From contig OY282373.1 in NCBI GenBank assembly GCA_958295805.1, positions 2,203,001 through 2,267,000 of the forward strand: a DNA stretch of 64,000 nucleotides, written 5' to 3'. The notes beneath the pieces are model-generated. The model did no database searches and was not told where the DNA came from. It saw only the letters and a program-made list of their open reading frames with translations. Shown piece by piece: positions 10,001 through 18,987 of this stretch. Position 1 is the first letter of the stretch; every line of letters starts with the position of its first letter. Source of the stretch: an uncultured Nitrospirales bacterium (GTDB lineage Bacteria; Nitrospirota; Nitrospiria; Nitrospirales; UBA8639). The position numbers and the translations under genes are program-made.

Positions 10001-10630
10001 TCAAGAATGCGGATGCTTCCGATGTTCCGGGCCATCAGCGTCGGTGCGGGCAATGCTGGAGTCGGCGCGGAGGTATTGATAGGCCTCAATGATGCGACGC
10101 AACTCGGGCTCGGCACTCCGGTCCCCATTGTTAATATCCGGATGAAGTTTTTTGGCGCGCTGGCGAAAGGCCCGGGTAACGGCGGCCATGGATGAACCGA
10201 ATTCCAAACCCAAAGCGTTGTACGCTTCATCATGAGAATGAATCGTTCCTTGGGGTGCCGGGAAGTCGCCGCCGCCACCCGTCGCGCGTTGAAAGAAGTT
10301 AAACAGATTGATTGTTCGCCGTCGTCGTTTCGGGCGCTGGTAGATTTCACTATCAAAATCTTCAAATCGATCCTCAATAAATTCCAACCGGGCTTCTAAT
10401 CGCTGGGCATGAGTGAGTTCCTGAACGTCAAGCAATTCTTCCTCAATGAGATCAACCATCCGCTCAATCTCCATGAGCCCTTTTTCAACCTGAAGAAAAC
10501 TCTCGGCGCGTTCCAGCATCATCGTGTCGATGGCCACGTCCAGGCTGCTTTCGGCCTTCGCCTTCAATTCGACGATCCGCCGACGCATACCCGAGCAATA
10601 ACGCGTCTTGGCCCGTTCATCAAACGGCAT
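10001..10630 (-). CDS. J-domain (DnaJ-like) protein
   Basis: A 209-residue protein with a C-terminal J-domain-like segment: YNALGLEFGSSMAAVTRAFRQRAKKLHPDINNG, including the HPD tripeptide required to stimulate Hsp70. The N-terminal part is charged and helical (MVDLIEEELLDVQELTHAQRL...), probably coiled coil. There is no Gly/Phe linker or zinc finger, so it is a class C type J protein with an unknown client. The start MPFDERAK at 10630 has a GGGAGGGG-type ribosome-binding site. A longer frame reaches 10717 but lacks support. Confidence 0.75.
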   Translation of the reverse strand: MPFDERAKTRYCSGMRRRIVELKAKAESSLDVAIDTMMLERAESFLQVEKGLMEIERMVDLIEEELLDVQELTHAQRLEARLEFIEDRFEDFDSEIYQRPKRRRRTINLFNFFQRATGGGGDFPAPQGTIHSHDEAYNALGLEFGSSMAAVTRAFRQRAKKLHPDINNGDRSAEPELRRIIEAYQYLRADSSIARTDADGPEHRKHPHS

Positions 10631-10882
10631 GGCCCCTCCCACGGAGTGTGCTGGCCATAGGCATCGTGCAGGACGCTTCAGACCAGTCAGTTCATTGATG
10701 AGGCCGCATTGTAGCACAAAACCATCTCCACCTCCCGTTGTTGAAGGAGAGACGTCTCATTGTTGATGGCCGATGTGATTGCCGACGATTCTGCCTGAAT
10801 GGTAGAGTGCAACCTGCTCAACGTCCATGCGCGTTTGCCGTCACCGTTATTACAAATCCATCTCTGAAAAAGGAGAAGTGCC

Positions 10883-11386
10883 GTGAGAAGAAATTTGTCA
10901 CGTGTGGCAATGGTTACGGGGTTATTCTTGGGGTCCGTGGCGTCGGTCTGGGCCGTCAATCCAGCCGGATATGGGCAAGCCGGCGGAGAATACGACATCA
11001 CCATCCCCCGAGTTCCCGCGGGCGAACTCGCCAAGGCGAAAAAGGTCAAGCCACCGTTTGAGCCGACCCCCGACGTTCTGGCGGAAGGCAAACAGATTTT
11101 TCTGGGAATGGGCGGATGCGTCAGTTGCCACGGACCGGAAGGGAAAGGAAACGGCTCGGCCGCGACCATTCTCCCCATCCAGCCGCGTAACTTCACGAAT
11201 CCAAAATTCCATAGATTACGTACCCCCGGTGAACTGATGTGGGTCCTGAAGAACGGCAGCATGGGCCAATCCGGTCGCGTGCCTGGAACCGGAATGCTGC
11301 CCGTGGTCCAGCCCAAAGGATTCATTACGGAGGAGCAAGGGTGGAAGGCGTTGCTCTACGAACTCAGCCTGGGAAAAAAGAAGTAA
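10883..11386 (+). CDS. Periplasmic c-type cytochrome, monohaem
   Basis: A 167-residue exported protein. The signal peptide is MRRNLSRVAMVTGLFLGSVASVWA with a likely AxA-type cleavage after VWA. One CVSCH haem motif lies near residue 78, followed by GPEGKGNGSA. A later GMLP (residue 138) may provide the Met axial ligand. The start is GTG at 10883 with AAGGAGAA 6-8 bases upstream. A role in respiratory electron transfer is the family expectation; the partner is not visible. dnaE follows 65 bp later. Confidence 0.85.
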   Translation: MRRNLSRVAMVTGLFLGSVASVWAVNPAGYGQAGGEYDITIPRVPAGELAKAKKVKPPFEPTPDVLAEGKQIFLGMGGCVSCHGPEGKGNGSAATILPIQPRNFTNPKFHRLRTPGELMWVLKNGSMGQSGRVPGTGMLPVVQPKGFITEEQGWKALLYELSLGKKK

Positions 11387-11451
11387 AACCGAAGCAGAAC
11401 GTCTCCCGAATCTCCTCATCCGCGCAGATTTGAAATAAAGGAAAAGCCTCC

Positions 11452-14400
11452 GTGTCGTTTGTTCACTTGCACGTCCACACTCAGTACAGCCTGCTGGACG
11501 GCGCGAATCAACTGAATCCGCTCCTCACGCAAATCCGGCAGTTTGACCAGCCGGCCGTGGCCATTACCGATCACGGCAATCTCTTCGGGGCCATTGACTT
11601 CTACGAGAAAGCCAAGGCCCACGGCGTCAAACCCATCATCGGGTGCGAAGCCTATCTCGCGCCCGGCAGTCGGCGACAACGTGAAGGACTCCTCGCCCAC
11701 AACGATTACTATCACTTGATCCTCCTGGCCACGAACCTCAAGGGCTATCAGAATCTGATCAGACTGTCGAGCAAGGCGTATCTCGAAGGGTTCTATTACA
11801 AACCCCGAATGGATAAGGAATTGTTGCAAGACCATCACGAGGGACTTATTGCCTTATCCGGCTGCTTGAGCGGCGAAGTGCCCTATCTGATTGGGCAGCA
11901 GGACATGGAAGCGGCCACGCGAACGGCCGGCGAATACCGCGAAATCTTCGGGCACGATTCCTATTATCTCGAAGTCCAGGCGAATGGGCTGGAGCACCAA
12001 CGAATCGCCAACCGCGGTCTCGTGGACATTCATAAGAAACTCGGCATTCCGTTAGCCGGGACGAATGACTGTCACTACCTGAACAAAGAAGACGCCCGCC
12101 CACATGAAATCATGCTCTGCCTGCAAACCGGCAAGACGTTACAGGACGCCAACCGCATGAAGTTCGACACGGATCAACTGTACGTGAAGTCCACGGCAGA
12201 GATGGTCGCTGAATTTTCAGAACTCCCGGAAGCCGCGAGGAACACCTGTCGCATTGCAGAACAGTGCAATATCAACCTGAGCTTTGAGACCTCCTATCTC
12301 CCCCACTACCAGGTACCCGAGGGATTCACGCGGGAACGCTACCTTGAAACAATCGCCAAGGAGGGGCTGGCCCAGAGACTGGCGTCTCGCCCGTCCAGCG
12401 TTCCGATCGAAGCGTACCAGCTTCGCCTTCAGGAAGAATTAGCCGTGCTGACGCACATGGGCTACGCCGGGTACTTCCTGATCGTGTGGGACATCATCAA
12501 ATTTGCCCGCTCACGCGGCATCCCCGTCGGCCCGGGACGAGGCTCGGCAGCCGGCAGTCTGATCGCGTACGCGCTGTCGATCACGGATTTGGATCCGCTC
12601 GCGTACAACCTGCTGTTTGAACGGTTTCTCAATCCCGAACGGGTCACCATGCCGGATATTGACATGGACTTCTGCATGGACCGACGAGGAGAAGTGATCA
12701 ACTACGTGATCGAGAAATACGGGGAAGACCACGTCTGCCAGATCATCACCTTCGGAACGTTGGGCGCGAAAGCCGCCATACGCGACGTGGGGCGAGTGAT
12801 GAACGTTCCCTACGCCGAAGTGGATCGCGTCGCCAAACTCGTTCCGCCTCAACTCAACATCACCCTCAAGGACGCGTTGGCTCAGGAGCCGAAACTCCAG
12901 GAGTTGGCGGACACGGACGCACGGATGCAGGAGTTGCTGACGACCGCGCAAGCCCTGGAAGGATTAGCGCGACACGCCTCAACGCACGCCGCGGGCGTGG
13001 TGATTTCACAGCAACCCCTGATCGAACACGTGCCGTTGTATAAAACGGCCAACGACGAAATCGTCACGCAATATTCGATGACGGACATCGAAAAAGTGGG
13101 CTTGGTGAAGTTTGATTTTCTGGGGCTGAAAACGCTCACCACGATTCATCGTGCCGTCGGCATCGTCAACCACGGTCGCGCGCCGCAGGAACGGCTCGAC
13201 GTCGAACGCCTGTCGCTGAATGATCCCACGACCTATGCGCTGCTGGCCTCGGGCAAAACCACGGGAATCTTCCAACTGGAAAGTTCCGGCATGCGGAGTC
13301 TGCTGCTGCGCATCAAACCCGAATGCTTTGAAGATCTGATCGCGATTCTCGCCCTCTATCGTCCGGGCCCGTTGGAAAGCGGAATGGTGGATGACTTCAT
13401 TGCACGCAAACGTGATCCTTCCAAGATCGTCTACGACCCGCCGGAGCTGGAACCGATTCTCAAAGAAACCTACGGGGTGATCGTCTACCAGGAGCAAGTC
13501 ATGGCCATTGCCAATCGCATGGCCGGATTCAGTTTGGGCCAAGCGGATTTGCTGCGCAGAGCCATGGGGAAGAAAAAACACGAGGAGATGGCCAAGCAAA
13601 AGGAGCGGTTCATCGAGGGGGCGACCACCAATGGATTCACGAGCCGGAAAGCAGAAAAAATCTTTGATCAGATGGCCTATTTTGCCGGCTACGGCTTTAA
13701 TAAATCCCATTCCGCGGCCTATGCCCTCGTCACGTTTCAGACCGCCTATTTGAAAGCCCATCATCCCACGGCGTTCATGGCCGCGTTACTCACCAGCGAA
13801 ACGGGGAACACCGATAAGATGGTGGGCTATTTCAGCGAATGTCGGGAACTGGGCATCCGCATCCTTCCGCCGGACGTGAACGAGAGCCAGAAAAACTTTA
13901 CGGTCGTGGAGGACGGTATTCGCTTCGGGTTGGCGGCCATCAAGAACGTCGGCGGCAGCGCGATTGAATCCATCATTGCCCGTCGAGAAGAAGGCCGTCC
14001 CTTCTCGTCGTTCATGGATTTTTGCTGCCGCATCGATTTGCAAAAAGTCAACAAGCGCGTCCTGGAAGGGTTGCTCAAGGTCGGCGCGTTTGACTCCATG
14101 GGCGCGAAGCGGGCGCAACTCATGGCGATCATGGAACGCGCGCTCGATGAAGCCAATGCGATCCAACAAGCGCGCGCGTTGGGCCAGACGTCCTTATTCG
14201 ACGCCGGTGACGAAGGACCCGCGTCCTCGGAGGGGGAAGCGTTGGCGCGACCGCTCCCCGCCATTGACGAATGGCAACAAGCTCTCATGCTCCAATTTGA
14301 ACGAGAACTGACCGGATTCTATATCACGGCCCATCCGCTGGCCCAACACGCTGAAGCCGTTCGCTTACTGTCCACGCACACCACGTTGACCGTCCATGAC

Positions 14401-14910
14401 GCGGCGGAAGGCAGAGAAGTGAAAGTGTGCGGGGTCATCAGCCACGTCAGAGCCACAACCACGAAAAAAGGCAATCGGATGGCTTACGTTCAATTAGAAG
14501 ACCTTCAGGGACTGGTGGAAATCATCGTGTTTCCGGAACTCCATCAGAGTTGTTCGACGTTTCTCGTGGCTGATACCGTCGTCCACGTGACGGGCACGGT
14601 GGATCACATGGACAGCGGATCCCGGATCAAAGCCACTAAGTTGGAGCCGCTGCAAGACTTACAAACAAAAACCGTCAAACGGGTGATGATTCGCCTCATG
14701 GAAGCCCCTGATGCCTGGAACAATCTGCCCAAGCTGCAAGAAGCGTTGCACCGTCACCCGGGACCGACCCCGGTGGCGTTTCAGTTCCACCTCGAATCCC
14801 GCGTGCAGGTTGAAAGTGCCCCTTTGCCGAACGTCACCGTCTTGCCCAGTTCGAACCTGGTGTACGACGTGGAACAAATTCTTGGGAACGCCACCGTCAC
14901 GTTTTATTAA
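11452..14910 (+). CDS. dnaE: DNA polymerase III alpha subunit
   Basis: Replicative polymerase, 1152 residues. The N-terminal PHP domain begins FVHLHVHTQYSLLDGA. The palm region has GPGRGSAAGSLIAYAL and the catalytic acidic motif PDIDMDF. The helical fingers and HhH region follow with GYGFNKSHSAAYALVTFQTAYLKA. The OB fold has GVISHVRATTTKKGNRMAYVQLED. Start GTG at 11452 with AAGGAAAA upstream matches the conserved first residue of the PHP domain. Length and motif order are those of DnaE1. Confidence 0.95.
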   Translation: MSFVHLHVHTQYSLLDGANQLNPLLTQIRQFDQPAVAITDHGNLFGAIDFYEKAKAHGVKPIIGCEAYLAPGSRRQREGLLAHNDYYHLILLATNLKGYQNLIRLSSKAYLEGFYYKPRMDKELLQDHHEGLIALSGCLSGEVPYLIGQQDMEAATRTAGEYREIFGHDSYYLEVQANGLEHQRIANRGLVDIHKKLGIPLAGTNDCHYLNKEDARPHEIMLCLQTGKTLQDANRMKFDTDQLYVKSTAEMVAEFSELPEAARNTCRIAEQCNINLSFETSYLPHYQVPEGFTRERYLETIAKEGLAQRLASRPSSVPIEAYQLRLQEELAVLTHMGYAGYFLIVWDIIKFARSRGIPVGPGRGSAAGSLIAYALSITDLDPLAYNLLFERFLNPERVTMPDIDMDFCMDRRGEVINYVIEKYGEDHVCQIITFGTLGAKAAIRDVGRVMNVPYAEVDRVAKLVPPQLNITLKDALAQEPKLQELADTDARMQELLTTAQALEGLARHASTHAAGVVISQQPLIEHVPLYKTANDEIVTQYSMTDIEKVGLVKFDFLGLKTLTTIHRAVGIVNHGRAPQERLDVERLSLNDPTTYALLASGKTTGIFQLESSGMRSLLLRIKPECFEDLIAILALYRPGPLESGMVDDFIARKRDPSKIVYDPPELEPILKETYGVIVYQEQVMAIANRMAGFSLGQADLLRRAMGKKKHEEMAKQKERFIEGATTNGFTSRKAEKIFDQMAYFAGYGFNKSHSAAYALVTFQTAYLKAHHPTAFMAALLTSETGNTDKMVGYFSECRELGIRILPPDVNESQKNFTVVEDGIRFGLAAIKNVGGSAIESIIARREEGRPFSSFMDFCCRIDLQKVNKRVLEGLLKVGAFDSMGAKRAQLMAIMERALDEANAIQQARALGQTSLFDAGDEGPASSEGEALARPLPAIDEWQQALMLQFERELTGFYITAHPLAQHAEAVRLLSTHTTLTVHDAAEGREVKVCGVISHVRATTTKKGNRMAYVQLEDLQGLVEIIVFPELHQSCSTFLVADTVVHVTGTVDHMDSGSRIKATKLEPLQDLQTKTVKRVMIRLMEAPDAWNNLPKLQEALHRHPGPTPVAFQFHLESRVQVESAPLPNVTVLPSSNLVYDVEQILGNATVTFY

Positions 14911-14933
14911 CGTGCTCACGCCCCTCGTCTGCC

Positions 14934-15887
14934 ATGCGTGATTTTCTGGAATTCGAAGAGCCGCTCAGAGCCCTTGAGGAGCGCATTGAAAAACTGACGA
15001 AATCGAGTTCGAAGAAACAATCCGTGGCGCGGCTGATCCGCCTCCTCCAAACGCGGGTGGCAAAACACGAGCGGGACCTGTTTGGAGCCCTGACGCCCTG
15101 GCAACGGGTTCAAATTGCCCGTCATCCGCAGCGCCCCTCCATGCTGCACTATCTCGATCACACGTGTCAGAACTTTCTGGAACTCCACGGCGACCGAACG
15201 TTTGGCGACGACAAAGCCATTGTCGGGGGATTCGCCACGTTTCAGGATCACTCCATTTGCGTCATCGGTCACGAAAAAGGCCAGGGGTTCAAGGATCGAG
15301 TGAAACGCAATTTCGGGATGCCCAATCCGGAAGGCTATCGAAAAGCGCGACGGCTGATGCAACTGGCCGAAAAATTCAACCGTCCGATCGTGACCTTCAT
15401 CGATACGCCGGGCGCCTATCCGGGCGTGGGCGCCGAGGAGCGGGGTCAAGCCGAAGCCATTGCCAGAAACTTGTTCGTGATGGCTCGGCTCAGGGTCCCC
15501 ATTGTCGCGATCATCACCGGAGAAGGCGGAAGCGGCGGAGCCTTGGCGTTAGGGGTCGCCGACCGCGTCGTGATGCTGGAACATTCGATTTACTCGGTTA
15601 TTTCTCCGGAAGGGTGCGCGGCGATTCTTTGGGAAAATCCCGCCAAGACGCAAGAAGCGGCCGCCGCGCTCAAAATGACGGCCGCCGAACTGCTCAACGC
15701 AGGGGTCATTGACGACGTCGTACCCGAACCACTCGGCGGCGCACATCGCGACGTTGCAGCCACCAGTCAATCGCTGACGACCACCCTCCAGACCCATCTC
15801 AGTCACCTGACTCGCCTGTCACCGGAAATCCTCTTGGAAAACCGGGACCACAAATTCCGCCGGATGCTCGCGCTGGCCGACTCCTGA
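14934..15887 (+). CDS. accA: Acetyl-CoA carboxylase carboxyltransferase alpha subunit
   Basis: First committed step of fatty-acid synthesis, with AccD, BirA-modified AccB and AccC. The 317-residue protein matches the E. coli length and begins MRDFLEFEEP. It has RPSMLHYLDHTCQNFLELHGDR, FIDTPGAYPGVGAEERGQ, and GEGGSGGALALGVADRV, then YSVISPEGCAAILW. accD is not in the window. It follows dnaE by 23 bp, a common dnaE-accA arrangement, and is the last clear housekeeping gene before the island. Confidence 0.95.
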   Translation: MRDFLEFEEPLRALEERIEKLTKSSSKKQSVARLIRLLQTRVAKHERDLFGALTPWQRVQIARHPQRPSMLHYLDHTCQNFLELHGDRTFGDDKAIVGGFATFQDHSICVIGHEKGQGFKDRVKRNFGMPNPEGYRKARRLMQLAEKFNRPIVTFIDTPGAYPGVGAEERGQAEAIARNLFVMARLRVPIVAIITGEGGSGGALALGVADRVVMLEHSIYSVISPEGCAAILWENPAKTQEAAAALKMTAAELLNAGVIDDVVPEPLGGAHRDVAATSQSLTTTLQTHLSHLTRLSPEILLENRDHKFRRMLALADS

Positions 15888-16123
15888 GCCTATTGACCGC
15901 TGGGCCTCCCCTGCCGCTCGACTCCACAAAGAAAAACCCGAAGGGCCTGCCCGGCGTTCGGTTCACCCGCGGGAAAAGTGTCAGCGCGACCCAAGTTCTG
16001 CCATGGCAACAGAGAGGAAATTCCAATGAACGCTCGCATGTCGGATCGGTCAAACTCTTCGAGTGGGCGCTGAACGCTGAGCGGGAGGAGGAACCGGCCT
16101 GCGCCGGCCGCTGACTACTATCT

Positions 16124-16166
16124 CCCGGGGAGGCCGCCGCTACGTCAGGCGGTGGATTCCCCGGGG
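16124..16166. repeat. GC-rich hairpin element
   Basis: Outer arms CCCGGGGA and TCCCCGGG enclose a second CCGCCGC/GCGGTGG pairing around a TACGTCA-type loop. It is followed by a T-rich stretch about 15 nt later. It could be a terminator, an end of a lost mobile element, or a structured RNA; the sequence does not decide. Confidence 0.45.
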
Positions 16167-16302
16167 CATCCTAGATGCGGCCTTTCTTTGTTTAGAGTCT
16201 ATCGCCGATTCCAGGAACGCAGGGCCGGATTTGCGGTTGCGGAACTGCGGGAAACCATCTTGACAACCATCCTTTGGTGATATGTAATATCAACTGCTGT
16301 GT

Positions 16303-16832
16303 GCCGTCTGCGCCGGGAAGGTGTCCACTTGGTCGCCTTGCCCTTGGGCACGCTGCCCTAACCGACGAAGCCCGGCGGGTCGAACCTCACCAATCTGGCC
16401 CTCTTGGCGAGGGAATGAGAAAATTGCGAAATTCCCCTTTGTCACCCTGCCCCTTTTGTCACTCTGAGCGAAGCGAAGGGTCTCACCGCCCAAGCCGGGA
16501 TTCTTCCCTTCGAGGCTCAGGGCAGGCGCTTCGCTCAGAATGACAGACAGAATGACCAGCGGCGGCCCGCTCTGGGAGATATGACATGACCGCTTTGATA
16601 CGGATACAAGGGATTACGGAAAGGCAGCAATCCGACGCATCCCCGGCCCCCACCCCCCGCAAGCGGATGATGATCATCGATCCCCCTTTCAAGCGCCTCT
16701 ACCACGACACGGCCTCGCTGGTGAAATTCCCCCTGGCCCTTGGCTATCTCTCGGGGGCGGTCTTGAAGTGGACGGATTGGGAGGTCCAGGCCTACAACGC
16801 TGATTTCAACCCGAAGAAAAAAGCGATCGCCC
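16303..16832 (+). repeat. Long direct repeat, left copy
   Basis: Nearly identical by eye to 62615-63138 in the same orientation, with small indels. It covers the 3' end of a methyltransferase gene, a palindromic dispersed repeat and the first about 80 codons of the B12-radical SAM gene. In this copy the methyltransferase end is decayed and the radical SAM gene is intact; in the right copy it is the reverse. Confidence 0.9.
16458..16544. repeat. Palindromic dispersed repeat, copy 1
   Basis: Outer arms GTCACTCTGAGCGAAGCG (16458-16475) and CGCTTCGCTCAGAATGAC (16527-16544) are complementary at 17 of 18 positions. The GTCATTCTGAGCGAAGCG type of intergenic repeat is familiar from many environmental bacterial genomes. 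A second copy lies at 62769-62854. Confidence 0.75.
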
Positions 16833-18361
16833 TAGACAACGTCACCCGCATTCAAGAAGGAATGGCCCGTTACCTGCGTACCTTGGAAGACCCGTCGGCG
16901 CCCATCTGGGCAGAAATACGGTCGGCCATCACGGAGTTCGATCCGGGCGTCGTTGGCATCAGTTCCAAGACCCAGAACTTCCCGTCTGCGATGAAGATTG
17001 CGCGCATCGCCAAGGAACATAATCCCGACACACTGGTCGTCCTGGGCGGCCCCCATGCCACCTTGTCCACCAAGGCTGCGCTGGATTGCCCGGATATCGA
17101 CGTGGCGGTGTTGGGCGAAGGGGAGATGACGCTAGTCGAGCTGCTCAAGGTCTGGGAAAACGGCGCGCCGCTGAGTGAGGTGACGGGGCTGGCCTACCGT
17201 CAGGACGGTCGCACGGTGTTCACGCCATCGCGCGCCAACATGCCCGACCTTGACGAACTGCCTTTTCCGGCGGAAGCCGCGCCGCGAGTGCTTCGGGGCT
17301 ACGAGAGCTATCCGGCCGAAGCCTTCGGATACGTCTTCTCGGCTCGCGGCTGCCCTTACGCTTGCACCTTCTGCGAGTCCAAGGCCATCTGGACGCAAAG
17401 GACCCGCTGGCGCTCACCGGAAAACGTGGTGCGGGAACTCAAGTTACTGATGGAGCGAGGCATCCAGTACGTCTACTTCGACGATGATACCTTCGGAATC
17501 AACCCCCGTTATATCGAGAAACTGTGCAGTTTGATCGAAACCGAGTGTCCCGGACTCAAATGGGGCTGCGAGATCACGGTGGGCGTCGTCAAGGAGCGGT
17601 CGGCCGAATGGATGCGACGTTCCGGCTGCGTGCGGGTCAATATCGGTATCGAGTCGGGAAACAACCGGATACTGCACAGCGTCAAGAAAGGGCACACCAT
17701 CGAACAGGCGTATCCGGCGGTGGACCTCTGCCGGCGGAAGGATATCGAAGTCGGCGCCTTCTTTATGGTGGGTTTCCCGGAGGAAACGGAAGAGACGCTG
17801 CAAGACACCCTGACGGCCATCAAGAAAATTCACGCCGATAACATCATGCTGAGCATCTTCACTCCCTATCCGGGCTCCGAGCTGTTCCAGGTGTGCAAGG
17901 AGCTTGGGGTGGTGGACGATGACTTTGACATCACGCTTTACAACCATCAGAGCCCGGAAAACTGCTTCACCGCCTTCATCCCGCCGGAGCGTTTCAAGGA
18001 ACTGGTCCGAGAGGCGGTCGCAGTTGTCGGGCGCAAAAACAGCCGCGGCCGGTGGCACCGGGTAGCCCTGATGCTGCGCCAGCGCGACTTCCATCGCACG
18101 AAGCAGATGGCACGGCACTTCCTCCTCACCCGCGCGGCGTGGTATTTCGAGCGCGTCTTCAGACACCGCCGGCTCGTAGGATCGCCCTGGCAGCCTTGGA
18201 GAGGACGATTGCGGACTGAAATAATTCCAGAAAATTCTGGGGGGGGGGGGGGGGGGGGGGTAGTGAAGGTACTGCTCATCGGTGAGCATCTAACCCCCGG
18301 CAGTGCCATCAACAGAACCAGAACGCTGTTTGCCAAAACGGTCCGGCAACTGGATCGGTAG
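16586..18361 (+). CDS. B12-binding radical SAM protein, reading through a G22 tract
   Basis: The N-terminal B12-binding-like domain (about residues 28-200) has GGPHATL and LGEGEMTLVEL. The radical SAM core has the CxxxCxxC cluster motif GCPYACTFCE (Cys 256, 260, 263). The family includes methyltransferases and other modifiers of secondary metabolites or glycans; the substrate is unknown. ATG at 16586 has GGGAGAT upstream; Met at 16667 (MMIIDPPF) is an alternative. Near residue 552 the frame enters 22 consecutive G residues, reads seven glycines and continues into the start of a broken glycosyltransferase before stopping at 18361. The true C-terminus is therefore uncertain and may depend on tract length. 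Confidence 0.8.
   Translation: MTALIRIQGITERQQSDASPAPTPRKRMMIIDPPFKRLYHDTASLVKFPLALGYLSGAVLKWTDWEVQAYNADFNPKKKAIALDNVTRIQEGMARYLRTLEDPSAPIWAEIRSAITEFDPGVVGISSKTQNFPSAMKIARIAKEHNPDTLVVLGGPHATLSTKAALDCPDIDVAVLGEGEMTLVELLKVWENGAPLSEVTGLAYRQDGRTVFTPSRANMPDLDELPFPAEAAPRVLRGYESYPAEAFGYVFSARGCPYACTFCESKAIWTQRTRWRSPENVVRELKLLMERGIQYVYFDDDTFGINPRYIEKLCSLIETECPGLKWGCEITVGVVKERSAEWMRRSGCVRVNIGIESGNNRILHSVKKGHTIEQAYPAVDLCRRKDIEVGAFFMVGFPEETEETLQDTLTAIKKIHADNIMLSIFTPYPGSELFQVCKELGVVDDDFDITLYNHQSPENCFTAFIPPERFKELVREAVAVVGRKNSRGRWHRVALMLRQRDFHRTKQMARHFLLTRAAWYFERVFRHRRLVGSPWQPWRGRLRTEIIPENSGGGGGGGVVKVLLIGEHLTPGSAINRTRTLFAKTVRQLDR
18239..18260 (+). repeat. Homopolymer of 22 G residues, candidate phase-variation tract
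   Basis: An uninterrupted G22 run inside the radical SAM frame, immediately before a GTG codon (18263) that begins a GT4-like sequence. With 22 G the frames are fused; plus or minus one G would end or shift the upstream frame. Confidence 0.7.
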
Positions 18362-18985
18362 GGGTTCAATCTGACTGTCCTCAATTTGCAGCGGCCTATG
18401 AGCAACCAAGAGAGAGAGAGGTGTAGCAATTTTGACCGGGCGCCATCTCGCGCTGCCCCTTCCCCCCGACTCCGCTTGAGAAAGCGTATCTCGGTGGGCA
18501 TGATGATGCTGGCGCATCTGATTTGGGAAGGGCTGAAGCACATTCGCCGCTCCGAGGTCGTATTTCTCAACACTGGCTTCACACCCCTGTACATCATCGT
18601 GACTATCTGTGTATGGCCTATGTCGAAAGTCGCGCGACGGCACTTGACCCTGTGGTACTTGGGCGGTGAATCGCACCGGCTCTTCAGAGATGTTCCCTTA
18701 TTTCGCTGGCTGGCCCACAGGACTTTTCTGCGTTGTCCGCTGGTCTATGCCGAGACGTGGCAAACGCTGCGGGAGTTCGACGGCTAGGCCAACTTCCAGT
18801 GGCTCCCCAACACGTGAGACATTGCGGCCCCGGCGGAGAAACGCCGCGGCGAAATTCGCAAGCTGATCTTCGCCGCCCGACTGCGCATGGACAAAGGACT
18901 GGCGGAGGCCCTTGAGGCCTGCCGCTCACTGCCCGAGGGTTGCCATCTCCGCAGTGTTCTTGTTCACTGCTATTTGGGATATCCA
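18263..18985 (+). pseudogene. Degraded GT4 glycosyltransferase
   Basis: Starts VKVLLIGEHLTPG and is collinear with the intact GT4 at 20654-21754 through FRLLLMGPLP, ELDRRGF, LVYEERQTL and RKLIFMGQLRKEKGLAEAL equivalents. It is interrupted by TAG after RQLDR (18359), by TAG after LREFDG (18785) and by TGA shortly after NFQWLPNT. Homology ends near GCHLR, before the GT4 catalytic E-x7-E region, so the gene is both truncated and stop-ridden. It lies directly behind the G22 tract. Confidence 0.8.
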
Positions 18986-18987
18986 TA

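Larger units (their letters stand above)
15888..16585. other. Junction region between core genes and polysaccharide island
   Basis: About 700 bp with no intact gene. It holds a GC-rich palindromic element (16124-16166), then a decayed 3' end of the methyltransferase found whole at 61858-62730 (homology from 16303 to the TGA near 16413, with an internal TAA), then a palindromic dispersed repeat (16458-16544). The radical SAM gene follows. A 73-codon reading at 15893-16114 has no recognisable family. Confidence 0.6.

Noticed and set aside
15893-16114. A 73-codon ORF as the 3' end of a TnpB-like gene next to a structured RNA
   Set aside because: No zinc-finger cysteines or RuvC residues are visible; only the hairpin is suggestive.
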